In this document: in pieces, positions 58,333 to 64,000 of the stretch
How the letters are laid out: every line of letters starts with the position of its first letter
Position numbering within the stretch: position 1 is the first letter of the stretch
Assembly: GCF_048751585.1 (NCBI RefSeq)
Contig: NZ_JAZHOB010000011.1
Coordinates: forward strand, 1-64,000
DNA from: G025836975 sp048751585
Lineage (GTDB): Bacteria > Pseudomonadota > Gammaproteobacteria > Burkholderiales > Burkholderiaceae_B
Direction of reading: 5' to 3'
DNA: 64,000 nt
Translations under genes and position numbers: made by a program
The notes under the pieces: model-generated
The model's input: the letters and a program-made list of their open reading frames with translations, nothing else
Database searches by the model: none
What the model was told of the DNA's origin: nothing

Positions 58333-60087
58333 GTGTCACCCAGCAACTCCCTTTCCACCCCAGCCCGCCTGACCGCTACGGCAACCGTGAAGCTCCCCCG
58401 GCTTTTTCTGCTGGTCGTCGGTGTAATTTACATCCTGGCTGGGCTGTTCTTCAGGGACCCCTGGAAAACCGACGACGTCGTCGGCCTGGCGACAATGATG
58501 ACCGCGCTGAACGAAGGCGGCCACGCCTGGCTGCTGCCCCAGATCGGCACCCTGGCCCATGCCCAGGACGGTCCGCTGACCATGTGGGTGGGGGCTTTCT
58601 GCATCTGGGCGTTTTCGCCCTTCTTCGAACTGTTCACCACCCCGCTGGACGCCGCCATCATTGCCTCGCGTCTGCCCAACTTCTTGTGGTTCGGCCTGCT
58701 GACCAGTTCAATATGGTACGGCACCTATTTGCTGGGCCGCCGGCCCGAACCGCAGCCGCTGGCCTTGCCCTTCGGCGGCGAACCCACGGTGCAGGACTAC
58801 GGCCGCATGATCGCCGATGCGGCCCTGCTGCTGATCGTGGCAACCGTAGGCATCGTATGGCGCATGCACGAGACCTCCGAAGTGCCGGCCCTGATCGCCT
58901 TCCAGGCCTTGGCCTACTATTCGGTCGCCCGCATGCTGGACCATCCCGCCTCCGGCTCCATTACCCTGGGCATTGCGCTGGCCGCCGCTTTCCTGACACG
59001 CGGCTGGATAGGCGCCCTGCCCATCATGCTGGCTGTCCCGTTCATCTTCATGCCGCGCAGCGCCTTGTGGCGCCAGAAAAAATGGCTGATCGCAACAACC
59101 GCAATCTGTGTCGGCCTCATCCTGATGTGGTGGATACCCGCCCGCGACGCCGGCGATTACTGGGTGCACAACTGGCTGCTGTGGAATACCAGCGCCTTTG
59201 GCTGGCCGCGCTACCAGGAAGTCTTGAGCACCCTGCGCGATCTGCCGTGGTTTCTGTGGCCGACCTGGCCCTTCGCCTTGCTGGCGGTATGGCGCTGGCG
59301 CTCATGGCTGACATCTCCGCACATCTGGATACCGCTGATGTTCGCCGCATTGCCGCTGGCCTCCATGCTGTTCCAGGTCGATGCCTTCGAGCCGGAATAC
59401 AGCCTGCTGGCCCTGCCGGCCGCCGTTCTGGCGGCGTTTTCCCTGCCCACGCTGCGCCGGGGCGTGGTCAATTCCCTGGACTGGTTCGCCGTGATGTGCT
59501 TTTCATTGACCACCGCCACCGTATGGCTGGGCTGGATCGCCCTGCAAACCGGATGGCCGCGGCAGATTGCGCACAACATTGCGCGCCAGACCCGAGGCTA
59601 CGACGTCTATATTTCATGGCCCGCCGTGTTTGTGGCCGCCCTGGGCACAGTGGCATGGCTGTCGCTGGTGCGCTGGCGCCTGCACACCAAGCCCGCGGGC
59701 CTGTGGCGCGGCACGGTATTGTCCGCCGGCGGGCTCATCGTCACCTGGCTGCTGCTGGTGACCTTGTGGATGCCCGCGCTGGACTATGTGCGCAGCTACC
59801 GCAGCGTTTCAGCCCAGTTGGCCGCCGCCTTGAGCACCTATGGCCAAGCCGGAGAATGCGTGCGCGCCCAGGGCGTGGGCACAGGCCAGCGCGCGTCCTT
59901 CCTGGTCTTCAACGGCATCGATTTCAACTACGACTCGGCTTGCTCCCTGGTCGTGCAGCAGACCTCGCCGCAAAGCATCGAGGACGGCACCGCGGCCTAC
60001 TCCGACGCGGCAACGGTATTGTGGGTAGGCAAGCGCGGTGCGGATCGACATGAAATGTTCCGTCTTTTGCGCATTAGCCGTCCGTGA
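58333..60087 (+). CDS. ArnT/PMT-family (GT-C fold) membrane glycosyltransferase
   Basis: A 584-residue polytopic membrane protein with about 12 hydrophobic segments. The first loop RDPWKTDDVVGLATMMTALNEGGHAWLLPQIG (about 35-66) contains the Asp-Asp pair that serves as catalytic and metal site in GT-C enzymes. A distal soluble portion (about 495-584) is C-terminal. ArnT relatives move sugars from undecaprenyl phosphate to lipid A or to proteins. No arn operon is present, so the acceptor is unknown. It starts with GTG at 58333 and overlaps the MATE gene by four bases. Confidence 0.87.
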   Translation: MSPSNSLSTPARLTATATVKLPRLFLLVVGVIYILAGLFFRDPWKTDDVVGLATMMTALNEGGHAWLLPQIGTLAHAQDGPLTMWVGAFCIWAFSPFFELFTTPLDAAIIASRLPNFLWFGLLTSSIWYGTYLLGRRPEPQPLALPFGGEPTVQDYGRMIADAALLLIVATVGIVWRMHETSEVPALIAFQALAYYSVARMLDHPASGSITLGIALAAAFLTRGWIGALPIMLAVPFIFMPRSALWRQKKWLIATTAICVGLILMWWIPARDAGDYWVHNWLLWNTSAFGWPRYQEVLSTLRDLPWFLWPTWPFALLAVWRWRSWLTSPHIWIPLMFAALPLASMLFQVDAFEPEYSLLALPAAVLAAFSLPTLRRGVVNSLDWFAVMCFSLTTATVWLGWIALQTGWPRQIAHNIARQTRGYDVYISWPAVFVAALGTVAWLSLVRWRLHTKPAGLWRGTVLSAGGLIVTWLLLVTLWMPALDYVRSYRSVSAQLAAALSTYGQAGECVRAQGVGTGQRASFLVFNGIDFNYDSACSLVVQQTSPQSIEDGTAAYSDAATVLWVGKRGADRHEMFRLLRISRP

Positions 60088-61496
60088 ACACCTCCGTCAC
60101 CCAGAAAAACAAGCCCGCTTCGTACGTCAAGGAAATCCTGCGCCAGGCCTGGCCCGTGCTGGTCAGTTCCTGGGCCAGCCTGATATTCGGCGTCCTGGAC
60201 ACCGCCATGGCGGGCCACGTCAGCGCCGCGGATCTGCAAGCCATGGCGCTGGCCGCGTCCATCTACATTACCGTGTTCGTCGGCCTGATGGGCGTGATCC
60301 ACGCACTGATACCCATCATTGCGCAACATTACGGCGGCCAGCGCTATCTTGAAGTGGGCCGGGCCTGGGGTCAGGGCGTCTGGCTGGCCCTGGGCCTGTC
60401 GCTGGCGGGCGCGGCCGCAATGCTCTTTCCCGACACTTGGCTATCACTGTCGGGAAACGTCGATCCCGACGTGCGCAACAGTATCACCTGGTACCTGCGG
60501 GCCCTTATCCTGGCTCTGCCGGCGACCTTGATATTCCGCACGATCTATGCGCTGGGCACCGCCGTTTCGCGCCCCAAGACCGTCATGGTCATCAACCTGG
60601 GCAGCGTGGCGTTCAAGTTCTTCTTCAATTGGGTATTCATGTTCGGCAAGCTGGGCATGCCGGCGATGGGCGCTGCGGGTGCCGGTCTTTCGACCGCGCT
60701 GGTCGGATGGATGACCTTTGCAGCCGGGCTATGGGCCATCTACCACGACCCTTACTACTTGCGCTTCAAGCCGCGCCTGGGCAGGCCCGATTGGGCCAGC
60801 CAGAAAGAACTGCTGCGGCTGGGGCTGCCCATGGGCGGCTCCTACCTGATTGAAATCTGCGCCTTCAGTTTCATGGCCCTTCTGGTGGCGCGTGAAGGCA
60901 TGTATGTAACCGGCGGCCACCAGATCATGGCCAACCTGGCGGCGCTCAGCTACATGATGCCCATGGCCGTGGGCATTGCGACGGCGTCGCTGACAGCCCA
61001 GGCCATCGGCGCCCGGGACGCGCAAAAGGCCCGCGCCACAGGCGCGGCGGGCATAGGCATCGTCGTCGTCGGCGCCGCCTTGACCGCCACCCTGCTCATC
61101 CTTGCCCGTACGCCGATCCTGGGCGCCTACACCGACGATCTGAAGGTCGCGGCCGTGGCGGCCGCCTTGCTGCAGATATTGCCATGGTTTCACTTATGCG
61201 ACGCCATGCAATGCATAGGCTCGTACCTGCTACGCGCCTACAAAGTGGCCGTCGTGCCGCTGATCCTGCAGGTGGTGGCCCTGACCGGCTTGGGCCTGAT
61301 CGGCGGCTGGTGGCTGGGTTTCGGTCCCGCGGCGGGCATGCTGCGTCCGGTCGTCCAGGCCATCGCGCCAGGCGCCCCCTTGGGCGCCGGCACCATGTGG
61401 CTGATGGCCCTGTCAGGACTTGGCCTGTCCGCCGCCTTGCTGTTTGCATGGTACGGACATGTGGTCAGGGTGCAGGCGCGTCTGCTTAAGTCCTAG
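60084..61496 (+). CDS. MATE-family efflux transporter
   Basis: A 470-residue inner-membrane antiporter with about 12 membrane segments. The typical opening AWPVLVSSWASLIFGVLDTAMAGHVSAADLQAMALAASIY and the repeat-half counterpart LRLGLPMGGSYLIEICAFSFMALLVAREGMYVTGGHQIMANLAAL (about 245-289) mark the two six-helix bundles. It exports cationic or flavonoid-like compounds in exchange for sodium or protons. The GTG at 60084 overlaps the glycosyltransferase stop, so both are expressed together. Confidence 0.94.
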   Translation: MNTSVTQKNKPASYVKEILRQAWPVLVSSWASLIFGVLDTAMAGHVSAADLQAMALAASIYITVFVGLMGVIHALIPIIAQHYGGQRYLEVGRAWGQGVWLALGLSLAGAAAMLFPDTWLSLSGNVDPDVRNSITWYLRALILALPATLIFRTIYALGTAVSRPKTVMVINLGSVAFKFFFNWVFMFGKLGMPAMGAAGAGLSTALVGWMTFAAGLWAIYHDPYYLRFKPRLGRPDWASQKELLRLGLPMGGSYLIEICAFSFMALLVAREGMYVTGGHQIMANLAALSYMMPMAVGIATASLTAQAIGARDAQKARATGAAGIGIVVVGAALTATLLILARTPILGAYTDDLKVAAVAAALLQILPWFHLCDAMQCIGSYLLRAYKVAVVPLILQVVALTGLGLIGGWWLGFGPAAGMLRPVVQAIAPGAPLGAGTMWLMALSGLGLSAALLFAWYGHVVRVQARLLKS

Positions 61497-61499
61497 TTC

Positions 61500-62693
61500 T
61501 CAAGCCGCATCGCCGGCTTCGATGACCGGTGTCACCAGTTCCACGACCTTGCTGCGTGACAGCATGCCAAGAAACTCATCGTTGTCGCCGGTGACGGCCA
61601 AAGGCTCGGTGCTGCGCAGCATGCGGCCAAGGACTTCATCCAGGCCCGCCGTGGCCGGCACCGATGCCATGTCCTCGACATAGCGCGCCACGTCCCGGGC
61701 GCCGTCGCGCACCGCCTGTTCGGCAGCCGTCCTGCTCAGGACTCCGGCCAGCCGCTTGCCGTCCAGCACCACGGTGTACTCGAACTCCATGGCCGCCATG
61801 CGCTCCAGGGCGTGGACAGGGCGCGAGCGCATCGTCAGCGTCAGCGAAGGCTCGTTGCAGGCATGGGCGGCATTGAGCACCTTGCCGCGATTGACGTCCT
61901 GCAAAAAGGCCTGGACGTAATCGTCGGCGGGCGCCAGCAAGATGTCTTCGGGCGTGCCTTCCTGCACCAACTCGCCATCCTTCAGAATGGCGATGCGGTT
62001 GCCCAGGCGCAGCGCCTCGTCCAGATCGTGGGTGATGAAAACGATAGTCTTGTTCAACTGCGCCTGCAATTGCAGCAACTGGTCCTGCATCTCCCGGCGT
62101 ATAAGCGGGTCCAGCGCTGAAAAAGCCTCGTCCATCAGGAGGATTTCGGCATCAGTGGCCAGAGCGCGGGCCAGGCCCACCCGCTGCTGCATGCCGCCCG
62201 AAAGCTGATGCGGATACTGGTTCTCAAAGCCGGCCAGGCCGACCTGCTCCAGCCAGTGCCGCGCCCGCTCGCGGCGCTCCTTCTTGCCCATGCCCTGCAC
62301 CCTAAGGCCGTAGGCCACGTTCTCGATGACGCTGCGGTGGGGAAACAAGCCAAAACGCTGGAACACCATGCTCATTTTTTGCTGGCGGAATTTCTCCAGG
62401 GCGGACTTGCCCAACGTGACCACGTCGACGCCGTCGACCAGTATCTGTCCCGCGCTGGGTTCGATAAGGCGATTGAAATGGCGGATAAGGGTGGACTTGC
62501 CCGAACCGGACAAACCCATGATCACATAGATGCTGCCCTCTTCGATGGACAGGCTGATGTCGCGCAGGCCCAGCGTATGGCCGCTTTTGGCCAGCAATTC
62601 TTCCTTGCTGATGCCGCCCTGCGCCGCCTCCAGCCAGCGCTCGGGGCGCGGGCCGAATACCTTGAAGATATTTCGTACTTCGATCTTGCTCAT
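61500..62693 (-). CDS. proV: Glycine betaine/proline ABC transporter ATP-binding protein
   Basis: A 397-residue ProV: N-terminal ABC domain with Walker A MGLSGSGKSTLIRHFNRLIEP at about 58-78, Q-loop VFQRFGLFPHRSV, signature HQLSGGMQQRVGLARALATD at about 161-180 and Walker B ILLMDEAFSALDPLIRREMQD. It ends with two CBS-like units (about 280-395), the osmosensing tail of ProV/OpuA proteins. It uses ATP to import compatible solutes. It follows proW by one base and converges on the MATE gene. Confidence 0.95.
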   Translation of the reverse strand: MSKIEVRNIFKVFGPRPERWLEAAQGGISKEELLAKSGHTLGLRDISLSIEEGSIYVIMGLSGSGKSTLIRHFNRLIEPSAGQILVDGVDVVTLGKSALEKFRQQKMSMVFQRFGLFPHRSVIENVAYGLRVQGMGKKERRERARHWLEQVGLAGFENQYPHQLSGGMQQRVGLARALATDAEILLMDEAFSALDPLIRREMQDQLLQLQAQLNKTIVFITHDLDEALRLGNRIAILKDGELVQEGTPEDILLAPADDYVQAFLQDVNRGKVLNAAHACNEPSLTLTMRSRPVHALERMAAMEFEYTVVLDGKRLAGVLSRTAAEQAVRDGARDVARYVEDMASVPATAGLDEVLGRMLRSTEPLAVTGDNDEFLGMLSRSKVVELVTPVIEAGDAA

Positions 62694-62694
62694 G

Positions 62695-63546
62695 TCAGGC
62701 TCCCCTTTGCTGGCGACGCCCGAACTGCTGCGTAATCCGGTCGAAGACGATGGCGATGATCACGATGCCCAGGCCGGCCAGCACGCCGCGGCCCACCTGC
62801 AAGCGATTGATGCCTTGCAAGACCTCGTAGCCCAGGCCCCGAACACCTATCATGGATGCGATAACCACCATGGCCAAGGCCATCATCGTGGTCTGGTTGA
62901 TGCCGGCCATGATATTGGGCATGGCCAGCGGCAGCTGCACGCCGAACAATTGCTTGACCCGGTTCGCGCCAAAGGCCCGCGAGGCCTCGAGCACCTCGCT
63001 GTCGACCAGCCGTATGCCCAGGTCGGTCAGGCGTATGACGGGCGGCACGGCATAGATGATGGTGGCGATAATAGCGGCGATCTTGCCCAGGTTGAACAGC
63101 ATGACGACCGGAATCAGGTACACAAAACTGGGCATGGTCTGCATCACGTCCAGAATGGGAAGCATGATGGCGCGCAGCCACTTGAAGCTGGCCATCAGGA
63201 TGCCCATCGGTATCCCTATCGCCACCGATATGGCCACGGCCACGATCATCAATGACAGCGTTTGCATGGCCGCGTCCCACAAGCCAATGAAGCCGATCAG
63301 GCACAGCATGGCGCCGATGATCAGGGAGAAGCCGACACGGCGGCTGGCAAACCAGGCCAGCGCCATGATGGCCAAGACCACGGCCCACCACGGCGAGTAG
63401 CGCACGACCTGGTCCATCCAGATCAGCACGTCCAGCAAAGGCTGGGTCAAGGCACGCAGCAGGTCGGAATAATTGGAAACGATATTGCCGACGAAATCGT
63501 CGATCGGCGCCCGCAGAGCACGCGGGGAAATGAATTCGGGAAACAT
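62695..63546 (-). CDS. proW: Glycine betaine/proline ABC transporter permease
   Basis: A 283-residue permease with about six membrane segments. LWDAAMQTLSLMIVAVAISVAIGIPMGILMA (about 100-130) and the coupling motif EASRAFGANRVKQLFGVQLPLAMPNIMAGINQTTMMALAMVVIASMIG (about 195-242) are characteristic of ProW. The ATG at 63546 is chosen by homology; extra in-frame residues upstream are not conserved. Confidence 0.94.
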   Translation of the reverse strand: MFPEFISPRALRAPIDDFVGNIVSNYSDLLRALTQPLLDVLIWMDQVVRYSPWWAVVLAIMALAWFASRRVGFSLIIGAMLCLIGFIGLWDAAMQTLSLMIVAVAISVAIGIPMGILMASFKWLRAIMLPILDVMQTMPSFVYLIPVVMLFNLGKIAAIIATIIYAVPPVIRLTDLGIRLVDSEVLEASRAFGANRVKQLFGVQLPLAMPNIMAGINQTTMMALAMVVIASMIGVRGLGYEVLQGINRLQVGRGVLAGLGIVIIAIVFDRITQQFGRRQQRGA

Positions 63547-63654
63547 AAAATCAACTCCGTAAAACTCGTGAAGGCGGCGACCCATGTGGATCGACCGCCT
63601 GGAAAACCGCCGGCGCACGACCGGCCGCCCCTTGCGGGGCCGGATTCACGAATG

Positions 63655-64000
63655 CTAAAGAGCGGCTTTTACGCGTCCCGCCACATCGGTTGGCAGCCAT
63701 TTGCCCCAGACTTCGCCCTGGTTCTGCAAAAACCACTTGGCCACGTCGACGGGCTCGGCTTCGTTCTCTTCCATGTAGGCCATGACCTTGTCCATGAGCG
63801 GCAGAGGCACCGACACCTTGGACAGGAATTCGGTCAGCTTGGGCGCATCCTGGCTGAACCGGGTGCTTACCGCGGTAAAGACCGGATTTTCGGGGTAGGC
63901 GCTGGGCTCGGGATTGGCGCAATTCGGGTCGGTCAAGCAGGCGTGCCTGGATTTGTCGTAGGCCGGCAGGTCCAGCTTGACCAGGTCCATGGAGCCCACC
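63655..64000 (-). CDS. proX: Glycine betaine/proline ABC transporter binding protein, C-terminal part
   Basis: The frame is open to the right window edge, so only the last 115 residues are seen. The segment LVKLDLPAYDKSRHACLTDPNCANPEPSAYPENPVFTAVSTRFSQDAPKLTEFLSKVSVPLPLMDKVMAYMEENEAEPVDVAKWFLQNQGEVWGKWLP is typical of the second lobe of ProX, including the disulfide-forming Cys pair CLTDPNC. It binds glycine betaine or proline betaine in the periplasm. The true start lies outside. A 108-base gap with a GC-rich hairpin (about 63626-63639) separates it from proW. Confidence 0.9.
   Translation of the reverse strand, partial: VGSMDLVKLDLPAYDKSRHACLTDPNCANPEPSAYPENPVFTAVSTRFSQDAPKLTEFLSKVSVPLPLMDKVMAYMEENEAEPVDVAKWFLQNQGEVWGKWLPTDVAGRVKAAL

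Noticed and set aside
58584..60053. 489-codon frame in the +1 register of the glycosyltransferase gene
   Set aside because: The product is Arg/Ala/Gly-rich low-complexity sequence, typical of a wrong frame, whereas the other frame gives regular membrane segments.

Overview
The window reads as chromosomal DNA of a betaproteobacterium, most likely family Alcaligenaceae (Bordetella / Achromobacter / Pusillimonas-like). The reasons are two Bug-type (TctC) solute receptors, a ureDAJBCEFG urease cluster with ureJ between ureA and ureB, the fkpB-ispH pair, a type B L31 gene and a generally high GC content. The family assignment is inference from gene content. I see no rRNA, tRNA or CRISPR array, and no gene-free stretch exceeds 300 bases.

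Region 1 (1-13082) is visibly less GC-rich than the rest and begins with the remnant of an IS3-family element. Leftward from a divergent promoter region (4628-4834) run a tripartite tricarboxylate transporter (TctB, TctA, a Tat-exported Bug receptor) and an enoyl-CoA hydratase. Rightward run an aldehyde dehydrogenase, HpaI-type aldolase, acyl-CoA dehydrogenase, FumR/SdhA-type flavoprotein, class III CoA-transferase and GMC oxidoreductase. Together these look like uptake, CoA activation, desaturation, hydration and cleavage of an unidentified carboxylic acid.

Region 2 (13104-15620) holds single genes: an alpha/beta hydrolase, an Hsp20 chaperone with a heat-shock-like promoter, and a quinone oxidoreductase. 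Region 3 (15657-22959) is a second catabolic cluster (Ldh-family dehydrogenase, FCD-GntR regulator, a signal-less binding-protein homologue, SMP-30 lactonase, orphan Bug receptor, aconitase paralogue) with a good promoter followed by a GTATAC-centred palindrome, a likely operator for the GntR protein. Region 4 (23066-25318) has a YkgJ-type protein, an Ap4A-phosphorylase-like protein and an unrecognised protein.

Region 5 (25381-37076) is a complete urea-use block: urtABCDE followed by ureDAJBCEFG, all on one strand and mostly overlapping. It is preceded by a textbook sigma-54 promoter and two NtrC-like boxes, so nitrogen control is expected. Just after ureG lies an oriC-like patch with two inverted DnaA boxes. 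Region 6 (37338-46109) holds a DUF4168 protein, an alpha/beta-hydrolase lipoprotein gene broken by an in-frame TGA, a chemoreceptor, a DUF945 protein, a chromene-carboxylate-isomerase-like protein, maiA, ispH, fkpB and radC.

Region 7 (46129-56151) is a ten-kilobase leftward gene set: a small SCP2-like protein, alpha/beta hydrolase, branched-chain-type ABC transporter (binding protein, LivH, LivM, LivG, LivF), metallo-beta-lactamase-fold lactonase, aldehyde dehydrogenase, 3-hydroxyisobutyrate-dehydrogenase-like enzyme and an IclR regulator. Its promoter carries TTGACA and a perfect palindrome over the -10. It looks like a second undescribed catabolic unit, in which a cyclic ester or amide is imported, opened and oxidised. 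Region 8 (56279-64000) has divergent kynBA, rpmE2, an ArnT-family glycosyltransferase overlapping a MATE exporter, and a proV-proW-proX compatible-solute importer that runs off the right edge.
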